Source: Phoebastria nigripes
Lineage: Eukaryota; Chordata; Aves; Procellariiformes; Diomedeidae
Direction of reading: 5' to 3'
Assembly (NCBI GenBank): GCA_035582835.1
Contig: JAYKAV010000012.1
Span: 1,391,877-1,455,876 of the forward strand
Length of the DNA: 64,000 nt
Shown: one piece after another, positions 1 through 13,970 of the stretch
Layout: the number at the start of each line of letters is the position of its first letter
How positions within the stretch are numbered: the stretch's first letter is position 1
The notes under the pieces: model-generated
Database searches by the model: none
Told to the model about the DNA's origin: nothing
Seen by the model: the letters and a program-made list of their open reading frames with translations, nothing else
Program-made: the position numbers and the translations under genes

Positions 1-3000
1 CTACTTTGTGAAAAATAGGGTCAGGATTAATGATTCAAACCAACATGGAAATAAAAAAATAAGTGGAACAAAGAATAAGACGCCAAGGCACTTGACATAA
101 ACTGATACACCAGCTGGATACTGGACTGCACCAGAAAAATTCTCACATTTTATTTACTAATGGTTCCATAGAAAATAACAGAATTATCTTCCAATGACCC
201 ATAAAACAAGGAATACATAATCTGACATAAAAGCTCAGACTACAGTGTGGGTAAGAGGGTTGCTAAATTCATCAAACAGAGCCACAAAACCAGACAANGT
301 TTGCAGAAAGAAGCAGCATTGTTTTCTGGGTTTCAGTTTGTTATTCCCTGTATTTTTAATATAATTTAATACAATTAACTCAGAGTTATCTTTATGATAC
401 TGCTGATTTACTAGTGATATAAGTAACTGTATTTGTCATTTACTTAGTTACATATGTTTCTTCCCTATAGAAATTCAGATGACCATAATGCACGAATTAC
501 TGTAAGGAGTAGTTTTAAGCTTATCCCACCCCACCCCCCACCCCGAAAATGTGTTTTGGGCCACATGATTCAAATACAAAGGTTCAAATCTGAGCAGGGG
601 TTTCTTTGATCTCTTACTTCTTGCGGAATACTGGGAAACTGTGAAATAATGGGAATTGTGAAAGCTTCATGGAAGTGCTTAAGGACTAATAACTAATAAC
701 GAAGATACACACAAGAAGTCCTGAGATTTGCTCCTTTCCAACACTTAAAAGGCTGTGCATACCTTTTTTCCCCTCTTCGGTATGTGTCTCAAGCATTTAT
801 CTTATTGATAAATACCGTCATAGATTTCTCTGACACTTAAGCTCTTTGATTTAAGTCTTTCAAGGGGACTCAAACCTTTTCTTTTCCTCAAAACCTTTCC
901 AGATTCACAGACGTAACATTCCCAGCTTCTTTGGTTTGAAGCAGGAGAGCACAGTACTTCTAAACTGCAGTCTTTTTTAAAGGCTATTGCATTTTCATCA
1001 GGTAAAAGACAAATCGTAAATACCAAAAAAATCACACTGAGTAACAGAAAGCCCAGGAAAAGATGACACAACCCAAGGCAAGTAAATTGGTTTCCTTTTT
1101 CCACCAAAACCCTATCACTTTTAAGTTAAAAATGCTTGGTAAGGGTTGTGCAACTTCCAATACCAGCAAGTGAAAGAAAAATCATCATCCCGTGTAGGCA
1201 AGCAAAAGGTCAGTATTACATAATTTGTCAGCAAACAGACTAAGAATTAGCTCTCTTCATAAAAGCAGTCTTAAAAGGGTTTAATCTTGAGTCTCTCTCT
1301 TAAAAAATAAAAAGTAAATACAAAGTCCAGATACAAAACCCAATAATTAATAGTAAAGCAGGTAAAAGCAAAGCAGGAATAACATCAGATTTTCTTCACA
1401 CGTTGTGTCAGCGTTATACTAATAACAACCTGTCTTCACCAGAGTGCCAAATATTCTTTGCTGGAGCCCTTGCAATCTGACTCAAGTCGGTGCTTTGCAA
1501 TCACGTCTGAGAAGCTGAAGAGTGACTTGGACTGTAACAGCGTGAAGNGGAACGACAAGATGACCTGACCTACCTGACCATGCCAGCTGCATCATTACTG
1601 GGTAAAACAGATTTTAGTCCATGTACAATTGTGACAATCAAGCAGACCATTCCCTACATCATGAAAAGCTCATAAAGGTCACTCATTCATTGAAAAAAGA
1701 AAGAAGAAAAAAAAAGTACCTGAAAGCATATGCCAAGAGGCAACTGGAGCAGGAAGGGCCTCCTGTGAGGCAGCGCAATAAGGACATTATAAAGATGGAA
1801 CACAAACCACCAACTTTAATTTCATTGCTTTGTGGGTTTTAGTTTAAGACCCAACGTTATCTTAATGTGATTCCTGGCTCCAATAATTAAATTCACTAAT
1901 CCCCAGTCTTAAGGCATCAGCAAGTTAAGCTAATTTAAAGTTAGTACCTGAGCTTACATCCTTCCCCCCCGCTTTAGCAAAGAAACAAAATTATTGAATC
2001 CTTTCTGTGACAAGTAGGTATCTTTCTCTCTACTTTAATCACTCCTCCTTCACTGTCCTCATTCTGTACTTTAGGGGTTAGGAAGGAGGCTTAATATATT
2101 TGTTCGTGAAGATTTAGATATATCTGGATACTTAACCAAGCTACAGAAAAATATCTCACAATATCCTCACTGCACAGCTGCTTGATACTCTCAAGCTGGC
2201 ATTCACGCTGTATTTGCAAACTTGCACATCTGTTCAATATCTCTTATTTCCTTGTTTCAGGGTGCTGGGACTCCTGAAGGTAATACCTGAAAAATCAGCA
2301 TGTCAGTCATACCTTCTAATACCATGATCCTGACAGACATCACAAGCTAAGCAGGATCAGTTTGCCATCAATCTGTACNCTGCAGAAAAACACAATTACT
2401 AGATAAAAATCTCCCGGAAACATGACTAGCTGGAAAAATAAATTTACCTCGTTATCTGCAAAGAAATCACCTAAGTTTCTCCATCACTTCAAAATAGTGT
2501 ACCTAGGTCATCTTTTTAATTATACTGAGAACATTTCTCCAAATACTTCCAACTCTACAATCTTCCACTGGCCTTTTCTATCAGCAGCATTAACCACCTT
2601 ATGGCCCAATTTTAGCTTTGGCCATTATTTGTCCTCCACTTTAAATTCCTTTTTGCAGTTCCAATTAACACAGTGTAATTTGCTTCCTGTTCCAAACCAT
2701 AGCACCGGTTTGTACAATTTCCTCAGCTACTCCCAGCCACAGCACAGCCGGACACAGGCAGAAAGAGCATCTGCAGAGGCAATCACCCCGGATAATATGA
2801 TCCTCAGCCATGTTGTGCCGGACAGTCTGGGCACAAGTGAGCTATAGGCTGATGCGTTCGCGTCGCTATCAAGGTAACATACCCAAGAGTTTGATGTGGG
2901 AGACGCTAAATGCTGCAAGGTCTGTTCGCCTGCAGACTGGCAAAAAGTTATTAGATGCGATCTATAAGCTTCATCTTCAGCATTTATGAAATCTCTAACC

Positions 3001-6000
3001 TAGGCCCAGAATTTCAGTAACGACTGCTTAACTAACAATGCAATGTTAAAAAACGATCTCATTCCATGCCATACTTTCATTAATCTTCATAGCTCATGAT
3101 TTTCTGGTAAAGCTTTTAATTGATGTCCCACTTCCCAAGTGAATTTCTCCTCAAAACGCTTGTTAGATGCCACACAGTTATCCTTGTCCTGTTCTTTTCC
3201 AGACACTTCTCAACCAGTGCAAATCCCAGTAACACAATATGTGCAAAATGAATAAATACAGATTTTTCTTTCCTGTACTTCTTACTAAACACCAGTAAAG
3301 AATGAAGACTTTTCCTGTCGACAAGGAACTCACCCTTTGGCCTCAAGCCTCCTAAATACACTGAATGACAAGGTTCATTAAGTAACATCTGACCAGAAGC
3401 TTATTTTTCATTAGAATCAGTTCAGAAAACTCAGCTTCAAAGCCTGCAATGCACCCTTACCATAGGTATTCGTCTAGGTAAACTGTAAGCTGTGCACAGA
3501 AACAACATTTTCAAGAGATCTNTGTTTTATGCCCTCAACATTAAATAATGTGACTACTGGCAAAGCATGGTCCCAGCAAAGGTAACAGCCCCCAGATAGC
3601 TTCAGTTAATGTAGCTTTTTTCAAATGACAGGTCAGTACTACGCACCTGAATAGCTCTGTTTTAACATCACAGATGAGGTATCTCAACTACCTTCATGAA
3701 CAAAGCAAACTTAGGATGGCAGATGAAGCAGTGAGATGTCTGTACCCCAGACACGCGAACACAATGGACACCCCAGAAGCGGAGTTAATGTGTAATTGCT
3801 CTGCATCCAGAGACAGACCTCTCCACTCAGTGTGGGGAACCACACTGAAGTTTGGAATGACTGCGTTTAAGGGACACAAAACCTCAGTAACATCCTATTA
3901 CACAGAAGGATGGTCAAGATTTTGTGGAAGCTCATCTCCTATTCCCCAAACTGGCCCCTTCTAGCTCTCTCACCAGTTAGATGACAGGTCAATTATTTCA
4001 GCTGGGAAGGCAAGCTCTCCAAGTCAATAGGTTGGTCTACTCATATATCTAATATATCTTCAAATGTTAGTTACCAGCAATAAATAACATCAANATATCT
4101 ACAATGGAACATTTACAACGGTATTCCAAATGAACATTGAAGAGGGTTAGCAGATATGAAAGAAAAGAAAGATACTTTTACCATTTATTCTTACTAGAAC
4201 AGCTCTGGCTCCATAACACATTTTCCTGCTGGTTTTTGTCAGTGCCAAACCCACAGCTAATGTATCTGTCCAGATTAAACCAAAATGATGGATTACAAAG
4301 TTTACACACAAATAGCAGCGTATATATATTAAAATCAGACCTTCAGCGACTGCTATCTTAATTAACATCTTATCTTAGTAGAACAAAATGCGCAGCATTA
4401 ACTCTAGAGGTCTGCTCCTGTTTCCCCAGAGAAGCGGAAATACTGCTGTTNACTTTGGTGAGGGCAGGATCGCTCCCTCGTTACTCCACAAGCATTTTCT
4501 TTTCCGACTCAGGGGGATAAACCACACGCAGTATCTGAATGCAGCAACACATTTTTTTACTGCCATGGCAAACAGCAACTTGCAGGACCAAGAGCAGGCA
4601 GTGATCATTGATCACACTAAAGGATGGCACTGCCTGTTAAACTTTGGCTTATCCCACCACTTTTTTTTTTTTTTTTTTTTTTAACATTAATTAAACTTTT
4701 AAAAGGCAGTTAGGATAAGAAATTGCAGAAAAATTATGGTCATTTTATTGTTTATGCCCTAATTGCACACATAATGAGGCAAATTTAAAGTAGTGTACCT
4801 TAGAACTTACATTTTAATGATGCTTCTACTGTGGTCTGAGTGCTAATGCCCTCATTTTTATTACTGATTACTGCTTTTCAGTGACTGCTCAAAAAAATGT
4901 CTTGTTAAGAAATGCTTATAAAGCATTGTAATTATATATTGTACATATTAAGGTTACAGTTAAAGAAGCCAAGAATTTAGTTCATGAAAATATATTTATT
5001 GTGTATTACAATTTCCTTGTTATAGTCTCTTACTACTGTACAAGGCACAAAGCCTAGGCAAAAAACCTTTAAATATATGCTAGTGTTTTCCATTTAAATA
5101 AGGAGTGGTAATTCAACATAAAATGATGCTTTGCTGTTTTCCTAACTTGATATGCATATGTCTTATTTCAATATATGCAATACCAACGAGCACTTCTACC
5201 CTATTCTCCTGACAGTAAGTACACAGAGTTGAATTTAATAGTGTTTCAAAAATAGGTTTTCATTACAGGTCTATCTGTATTTGTACCTTGGTTTCCAATA
5301 GCTGCCAACAGGAAACAGGTTCCCAAATTTAGCCTCATGTGCTCTTCACAGATCTATCCTCCTAACCACCTCTTTCCAGCCCCATATAAGAAGGATATCC
5401 CCTTGCTTTGCATCAGGGACTTCTGTAAAAGCAGTACAGGACTTGCACACTCCCCCTAAAGCCCCATGAGAACAAATGCAGAAGCTCTGGAGGANAAGTA
5501 ACTGAATTTTGAATTCTGCTATGAGGGGACTGGGGAACCCTTACTTAAAGATAGAATTATTAACGTAATGAGTGACAGTGGAACAATTCATGATTGCTAG
5601 CCTGACCTTGAAATAATCAGCATATCAACTGAAACTGAACTTCTATGTCTTTCTGTCTTTTAAATTCTGAAAATTGCTTCAGTTATTCCTATTTTCTCTC
5701 TCAACCTTTACAGCGTCAGAGCCCCACACTGCAGCGCAGGATGCTGTACCCCAGAGGGCATGCAGTTACCACCTTTTCCATCTTTTCATTTTTTTAAAAT
5801 GGGCTATATCATTCTGTATCTTTTCGTGGGCCAGAGGTTAGTTCAGAAGTAAACAAAAGGCTTTGTAGGACAGATGAAGCATATGAAACACTGCAACCGT
5901 ATTCCTCCTACTTCTCGCAAAGTGACATGACATGAGACATAGGCCCTCACCCATCTTAGAGCCCTCTGCAAGACAAGAAAAATAATGTGAAGTTTTCAAA

Positions 6001-7974
6001 AACTGTCAAGATACAGTCTATTTAACATCAACAAGCTCCCCAGTTCCTATGAATAAAAATCCTCCTNCTTAGGTGAAAACTTTTCAAGAGTCATGGGTCC
6101 TTTTTTTTAAACATCCTTTTCTATATAACTACTTCTGTTGTGCTGGACAAATATACATTTAACCTAATAGAATCTGCAGAAACTACTCCTACGAAATATT
6201 CCCAAAAGCCCTGAAACATTTATAATTAGATAGGGCTTGTAAAAAACAATAAAGAACCATTAATTGTAGTGGGGTATCATCCTCAAAACTGAATACTGAT
6301 CTATTTCCTCAGATTCCATAGAACATCTCATTTGCTCAGGCAGGCACAGCATCCTTTCAGAAACCCTAAAATACTTCGCATTTTGTATTGCTCAGTCTAA
6401 AACTGCCTGCAAGATATTTCTGCTAAGGATGTTCAGTTGCTGCAAGGAAATTAAAGAAAAAAAAAAAATCNCTGAAAAACTTCCCAAGATAAAGCAGCAA
6501 AGCCAACATTTTGCTTTTGACTCCTTCTACAAACACTGCAGCACGCAGCAGTAACAAGAGAATTCAATAGATCGGGGTGCACAGTTTTCAATCTGTGCAA
6601 TGAGAAACTAGTGTTTTATTTAAGTGTTCTAACAAATTTCTTCTTTCAGTTCAATTCCTGCCCCATTCCCAACCACCTCAAAAAGGTCATGTAACATGCT
6701 CAACTAATAAGCCTGAGAGCTCCAAGCAGGAAACAGTAAAATAAATAAACAATAATTTACCTCTTCTTCATGCTAAACTTCAGTGGCTTATAATTTAGCT
6801 TTCTCAATACAAGGTCTTAGCAGGAGACAGCTAATTACTTTTTCCACCTTAAAATAAGCTGTTCCACACTGTGCTAGGTAAATCTCACTTAGCTTTGTGT
6901 GGGCAGTCTGAAGTCAGGTAATATATAAGCCTCTTATGGTACAAAAGAGAAAAAAGAATAATCTAAAACTGAAATTAGTCATATAGTTTAATATCAAATT
7001 TTTAGCATGTACCATCAGCTTTTTTTTTTTCCTGCTTAGACTGAATTGGAAGCGTGTTACCATGAAGTAGCGATATTCAAATTTAGCCCTAAGCAAGCAA
7101 AACAGACAATTTTAATAAGGAACTAGAATACAAAATGCGACAGCTTATCCATAGTAATTATATACAACATACGTCTCTCAAGAGAACACTTCCTTTGTTT
7201 TTAAACTGTTTAAGTGTTCTTCACTTGACACCAAGTTTCCCCAGTTACAAATTTAATTATATGTATGTACACAGCTACACTGCTTCAGAGCAGGTGTCCA
7301 TTAAATCAGAAAATATTACAGGATTAACTATCAACTTTTTTTTTTTTTTTAATGTAAAAAAAAATAAAGTGGGTCTGAACACTGTGAAAAATTTCCACAA
7401 GTGCATTATTATGAATCATTCTTCAAGGTCAGTTATTTACTTGCAGGTTCAGACTACCAAAATCTGAAGGTAGTTTTATGTCAGTTATGTGCCAACACAT
7501 CTTCAGGAAGGAAAACCCTTGTGTCTGGTTTATTTCCCCTCCCATTAGCTTCTCCCTTGTGAAGAGAGGGACGGAGTGAAGCAGGCAGCTGATCAAAAGG
7601 AAGAGCGACTGAGATGAGTTTGGCAAGCAAATAGGGAGTCACAGAGGGACTTCTTGCTCTCATGAGAAAGTCCTGCAGAATTTAACTGTCATTACAACAG
7701 GACGCATTCCCCAGTACAATGCAGCTATATTATGCAGAATTCAACACAGCAGATTCTCCTTTTCCCAGGATTTTTTTCCTGGGAATCTACCAGGCTGGAT
7801 AACTTTCAAAGACTGGACACGTGCCTTCACCTAAAAAATAAATCCTTTCCACTTTCTGATTTTTTTAAATGTGAGAAAGAGTGAAAAAGAAAAGAAATGG
7901 AAATAAGTTATAGCAATAAACTAGAATTGGATTCCAGGGATTCAGTAGCAGAAGTGGTCAAAAAAGAATGCTAA

Positions 7975-8010
<36 letters not shown>

Positions 8011-10319
8011 TCCTAAACCAAAGCATACTTTAGTAGTGAAAATTGGGGACAGAGAACTATATAAAGAAGACATCATATAAGGACCAATGGACATGACTGA
8101 CAGCCAAGACCGTTCACACTCCTATGCTCTGGTGTTGAAAACCCAAGGACAAATACTGAAAGACAAAAAACATTTCTGTGTGTATTAAAATGAAGTCTTC
8201 CTCAGGAGGAGTTTTAAATGTTCAAGGATAAACCTCAGACACATTTCATTAGTTGGGCAAGAGTTACTTGAAGGAAACCGTGGTGGTTTTTATACCCCCA
8301 CGAACACTTTGCCCTGCCAGTCCCACAGCGAAGCAGTAACTGCATTCTCCTCTGGTGCACGGTGCTTACACTGACACTGCTTAATTGCTTTGTGCGGAGT
8401 CTTGTCATGAGAACAAAGCCCAGCGGCACCCCTGCTTGCTCAGCAGCACCAGCTGGGGACCAGAGCCCAGCACATCTGCCTCCCCCTCTGCACGCTAGAC
8501 CTGGGTTTCAGTGCTTCATGCTAACATAATCCAGTGTGAATTAAAAGAAGCTCTGAGGTTGCTTCAGAGTTGTCAGATGAGGTGTCCGCTTCTTTGACTC
8601 TTACAACTTTCAGGTGAAGGAAGGGCATGGGGGAGAAATCACTTTTTCCCATACGACAGATGCATCTAGACATCAACGTAACACGGTGTCACTGTTAGCG
8701 ACCTGGAGCTAAGGACTAAATCCCTGAGAGCAGCCTGGTCAGTTTAGGGGAGCTATCCCAAAGAGGTATTTCAACAACTCTGTTTTGTAACGTCAAAGGA
8801 AAAATTCTTCACTTTTTGTTAAAACANAGCAACTGTTATTTCACTATTTTGATTCCCTCACATAATTTTCTGTCTCAATGGTTACAGTTTCTTTTCAACA
8901 TCTAAACCAGCATATACTACCATATGTGAGAATGGATGAGTTGCTCATCTCAGCAATCTTCATTCGCATGACTTACATTAGCTATGTTATGAATTCCCAC
9001 AGCTCAAAACAAAGGTGGCTAAAATTTACTGAAACAGAGATACTTATCTATTAATAGCAATGTAATCCTTCTGTCGACAAGGCTGTTAATTACCATGTCA
9101 GAAAATATTTAACCCACTAGAGTCAAACTAGACTTTTTATTCCAAGTGGAAAGCTAAAAATAATTTTTCACATGTTAAACACANAATTTGTCACCAATAT
9201 TCCCATTTCTAGTGCCAGGAGGTTACAGCAGACAGCAATACTGCTGATTTTGCAATGGTTACACAGTCTAGTCATTAGTGACAGTCTAATGAGCTGTGAC
9301 AAGGCCTTCACTGCTGTTTTGCACTACTTCCACATTTTACCNCCAAGCTCTGCTACTCTTACATCCCACCAGTACTGTACGTGCAGTAGTTCAATAAAAT
9401 TGTCTTTCTGTGCAAAATTTTGGAGGGACCAGAAAACAAGTTCAGTGTTCAGATCTCAGCTGCAGCCAGCTTATATCTATTGCTATCAACAGCCATCAGA
9501 AGGCACATGCAGCGCAGTGACCCACAGCACCCATCACTGGTCAGCGTGGCACTGCCACCTTTCCCTGTATACGGACTGAAAAAGGAGTCACTCAGCACAG
9601 CCAGAACCACAAGATATTTACCTGACTGCATGAAGTCTGGCACTGAGCTGAGGATTGAGCCCCTTGCACTATGTGTAACACGTCACTTCAAGGTGAAGAA
9701 GAAAGCTGTAACGAACATGGAGAAGCTGCGACATGCCTTGCTAATGCAAANTGCACAATTCCTTTTAACAGAAGCAAACCTCATCTGTGGTTCTTCCAGC
9801 GCAGGTGAAAATACTGGGAGTGGTTTAGCTGCTTCAAATACTTGCTGCTCAAATAAGAAAACCTTTCTGNAGATGTATCCATAGGTCAATGACACCACAG
9901 TAAGCACTGACCATGTCCGTCTATAGCACAAATAAACACATTTGATAAGTGCAGGACAAGAACACTCACACAAGAAATTCAGAGATGCGCATACCCTGAA
10001 AATGGTGGGAAGCAATTTACCCTCCTCTCTGCCCACAAACACAAAAATAATTTAAAAATAGCTTTAAGTTGCCAACTCATTCTGACAGAAAATATACTTC
10101 AAAATTAACATCGTCTTGCCCAAAGACGTTTTTCCAAGTATCATTACCAGGTCTTAAAATGAACACCTAAGAACTGACACAGCAAGTAAGGGAAAAGGCC
10201 GATGAAGCAGAACACCCTGTCTGGTAACAGCCAGCTGTAGATTTTTATGACAAATATGGCATAATCCCCAGGCTGGGGAGCTTCTGAGCCAGAGACTTGC
10301 ACCGAGATGGTTTTGTTTA
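1..10319. other. Gene-free AT-rich stretch, left end of window
   Basis: I see no supportable gene here. Open frames are short (at most about 150 codons), lack homology I recognise and lack a convincing splice or start context. Simple-sequence runs include T22 at 4661-4682, T15 at 7336-7350 followed by an A run, and T27 at 7979-8005. Single undetermined bases (N) are scattered through it, roughly one per 0.7 kb. A 101-codon minus-strand frame at 802-1107 contains a hydrophobic stretch but no ATG; it is discussed separately. The stretch may hold distal regulatory elements, but nothing in the sequence itself marks one. Confidence 0.6.
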
Positions 10320-10620
10320 ATATTCACTAGGGGAATCAGCATCCAAAAATATTGTTGAATCTCTTTTTGAATACAGTTGTAGTTCAAGTCTCTGCAACAT
10401 CCTGTGCTGATGAGCTCCACAATGTAATTACATGCTGTGGGGAGAAAGACTGCTTCCTTTTGGTTGTTTTAAATCTACTGCCCTAATAGTTTCACTAAGT
10501 AGTTGCTGTGTTTTGTATGAAAGGCTGTATATTCATTCCTGAAGAGCCTTCTCTACACATGCTGTTTATAGAGCAGTATGTATGGTCATGCATTAGCACT
10601 TCACTATTCATTCCTTTTCT
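10320..10620 (-). mobile_element. Ancient CR1/L3-like LINE fragment (3' part)
   Basis: Read on the minus strand this resembles the part of CR1/L3-type LINEs that encodes the end of the reverse transcriptase. On the + strand the order of blocks is a 'ctgatgagctccacaatgta' block, a 'gaaagactgcttccttttgg' block and a 'ttttaaatctactgcc' block. This matches the pattern I remember for old amniote CR1/L3 copies. It is far too diverged to be coding. It may belong with the larger ancient LINE-like segment about 0.8 kb to the right, which has the same orientation. The match is from memory, and the boundaries are approximate. Confidence 0.5.
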
Positions 10621-11449
10621 TGACCAGCTACAAATACAATGACCAGCACAAATCCAATAATTAATCTGTTTGACTAACAGAAACCTCCCTCAATTCAAAT
10701 AAAAAGACCTTTATTCTTACCTTCTGTTTCCTGTACACTAGCAAGTTACTAATCCATTTTACACTATAAATAAAATGGCTTTTTTTTTTTTCCAAGGGAN
10801 CTTGCCGAAAGTGCTCTGAAAAAATTAATGTACGCTATATTGACTAGACCACCCTTATCCAAATATCCATCAACGCCTTCAGACAAATCTGATTGATTTG
10901 TCAGGCATGACTCCCTTGAAAAGTTGTATTTTCCTACTACATCATATTTATGCACATCTAATAATCCTTATTATCTATTACTGTGTCAGTACAGAAGGCA
11001 CACTTGCTTACCTGTAGTTCCCCACATCACCTCTCCTACTCTTTCACATGAAGAAGTATGTGTCCTTTTCGTCTCCATAACACTGAGGCTGATTTAAATG
11101 ACAGGTTACTCTACAGTTAATAGTCCCTATTTAAGTTCCTTTTTCACCAAAGATTCTGCCATCTGTTCCTGTCATTTTGTTACTTTACCNATTGTTTTGA
11201 CCATCTTCTACTGACACATCAATTTGTGACAGTTCCTTAGACTATTCCCACAAGAAAAGGAGCCGATAGGGAGCTGATAGAGAGCCTCCCTAAGCTTTCC
11301 AATACTGCGTGCCACAGCAAATAATGCATTTAACTCTTCTACTATCACATTACTTCCCTTGAATGTGACTTGCATTATTGTTTATTACTTTACTATTGAT
11401 TACCTATTAACTGCAAAAGCAGGATGAGTGCCAGGCTGTTAAAGACTTG
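10621..11449. other. Non-coding stretch between two ancient LINE-like segments
   Basis: No gene, RNA or clear repeat is visible. There is a T12 run at 10780-10791. If the two flanking LINE-like segments come from one insertion, this would be its decayed middle, but I cannot align it to a LINE by eye. Confidence 0.35.
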
Positions 11450-12300
11450 GTTTCAGAGTGTTTGGTGTTTTTTTTTTTTTTTTTAATTATGACTGTCAAT
11501 TCATCAGAATCTTTTTAGCTTTTCTTGTGGTTTTACATTTAAATTAACCAGAATGTACGTTCTTTAAATTTTCCTTCTTTTGCTATTATGTCCACTTTTG
11601 AAGAGTCTCTTTCACTTCAATTTTTAATCATGCTAGCTTTTGGTGTCCTTTCCAAGTCATTCTGCCTGAAAGCATTATACTCTCAACTGTTCCTTTGGAA
11701 TTATTTTTAAACAGCCTCTTAAATAGGTGTGTTTCTTTTGAAGTTAAATGTTTTACTGTGCCAGATTTATTGCTTCTACCAGGAGATCAAATTTGAGTAA
11801 CATGATGACCAACTTCATAGTAGTATCTTGAATCACGTCCTGTTCGCTATGCAGGATTAATCAAGATTTGCTCCATCTTTTCAGATTAGGTTATTTATTT
11901 TGCTCCAAAAATCAGAGGTTTGTAAGATTTAAAATCTTTAGTCTCTTACCTTCAGCCCCAAACTCAGCCAATATACCCATAATTACAGTCTAATTTCTGC
12001 TTTTGAGGCTTTTCTAATCTCACTTAGCCTTTCAGGGACACTATCAGTGTATTGTGATGATAGCTTCTGTCATTGTCTCAGGATTATAATCTTTCCACAC
12101 AGACATGATTTTTTTTATTGATAAAATTTCACAGCTCCTTTTGATGCAATTTATTAATTTACCCTATTTGACTCGAAGNTGCCTTGAATATATATAGCAC
12201 AATTCCTCCATAGCATGTCCTGCTCTACCAATCCTATATAATTCTTACCCTGGAAAAAGATCATCTCTCAAAGTAACTTCCCTTTTTATTCAGAGAATAA
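11450..12300 (-). mobile_element. Ancient L3/CR1-like LINE fragment (internal part)
   Basis: The + strand is T-rich. It carries a series of phrases in the same order as the reverse complement of the L3/CR1 coding region as I remember it. One is a 'ctaccaggagatcaaatttg' block near 11778; others are a 'gattaatcaagatttgctcc' block near 11855 and a 'tttgctccaaaaatca' block near 11900. The reading frames are fully broken, so this is a very old copy. A T17 run lies at 11468-11484. It could instead be another old LINE class. Confidence in 'ancient LINE' is moderate, and in the exact family low. Confidence 0.45.
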
Positions 12301-13970
12301 ATAAAAGTATATGATGCTTGCCTAAACAGGCAATTGCATGATACACGAGAATTTAATTCAGACTTATCATGCACATAACACTTCAGACCTGAAAATCCAT
12401 GAAGATCAGGGTAGACAGACTTTAAAAAAAGGTTTTGGTCTCTCTGGTTCCTTTATTGTATTCATCAAAATAATACCTGTATACCTAAGGCTGGATTTAA
12501 GGAGAATCAATAAAANGATTCAGTGCACAGAGCGGAAAAAACATACCAAGCTTTTAAAGAAGTGAGAAATAGCACCTATGTGAGAAGGGGAGCCAGAGAA
12601 AGCCGTTACACAGAGCAGAGGAGCCTGGGCAGCAGAGCGGATGCAGTACACCCCGGTGTGCCCCGGCCAGAGACCCCTGCAGCCAGCACAGCGCTGGAGG
12701 TTACCCACCCACCAGTACATTAAGCCACATGAAATGCCGTCTGGATCCACACATAAAAGATTAACATCAAAATTCACAGAGCCACCCATCAGGAGGAGAA
12801 AATAAACACAACATGACTTCCTTTGAGTTTTATCCTAAATGAGAATATTTTCCAAGGCAGGGAAAGCTGGGTCCATATTCCTCTCAGCCTGAGGTGCCAA
12901 AACCTACTACTGATGGAGAAAGTTAAATCCATGCAACACCCGATTCTTGCAAATATTTCAGCTGTTTTCTCAAATAGGATTGAAGAAGTACACCAAAACC
13001 TTCACCATTCTTGCTCAGGCTATNATCTTTTATTTTATTTCACTTACACATCCCCTGTGCACAGAGCTTCCAGACCTGGGTGTCACAAGGGAATACCTGT
13101 CATCTCTCTGGTCCACAAGAAGAGAGAGGAAGAAGAAAGCCCCTTTCCTGACAGATTTTTTTAAATAATCACAGCTTTCATCATCCCTGATCAGTAAGTA
13201 GTGCTGACACCCCTGAGACACCCAGCTGAAGTGACTTCCCTCAGTTCTTCCCGAGCTCGCCCCAAAGACAAGGGTACTCGCCCATACTCCCCCCCAAGCA
13301 TGCCCCCCGGTGCCTGCCAGGCTTGTCAGGGCAACAGTGTAAATGAACTTCAGTTAAACCAGACAACGACATCAAGGAGCTTTTGTTGAGACTGTTCACA
13401 AGTGCTCGCACCTTCACCCACACTTGAGACAAGAAGGAGATTTAATTGATTTTCACCTCACAAATCAAACCCATCACACTGAACCTCCACAGCTTCGGGC
13501 GTTGGGAGGAGAAGGAAAGATGACGGAATTCATCTTTCAAGATCCTGTTTTACCGTGACACATATGGACCAGAAAACCAGGCAAGGACCTTTTCCTTGCA
13601 GCTCACAAGTATTCAATTGCTAAATTAGACCAAGTTCCCTTGATTACATAAAGTGATACAAGGACTACAGATAAGTTGAAACTATTTGGTATCTGTAGAC
13701 GAGAAAGACTACTTTCAAAACCAACCTGCTGTTCTGAAATTCGGGCTAAAGTTTTGCATGGCCCATGAAGGTGCTCTGCCACCTCCTCTGGGAGCAGGAC
13801 ACCAAGCACACCCCGGCCTGGCCAGGGAACAAGCCATGCCAGTTCCAAACCCAAAGCGGCACCAGAGACCCAGCTCCAGTGGGGAAGTGTTAACCTGGAT
13901 GTTTGCAGACAACTTTGAGCCAGTTACAGACACAGAATTTAAATTGCACTCAAGCAACCTCATTAACTCT
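12301..13970. other. Non-coding stretch left of LTR copy 1
   Basis: No supportable gene. A modestly GC-richer patch around 12590-12720 gives short overlapping open frames on both strands, which argues for base composition rather than coding. Nothing else is recognised. Confidence 0.5.
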
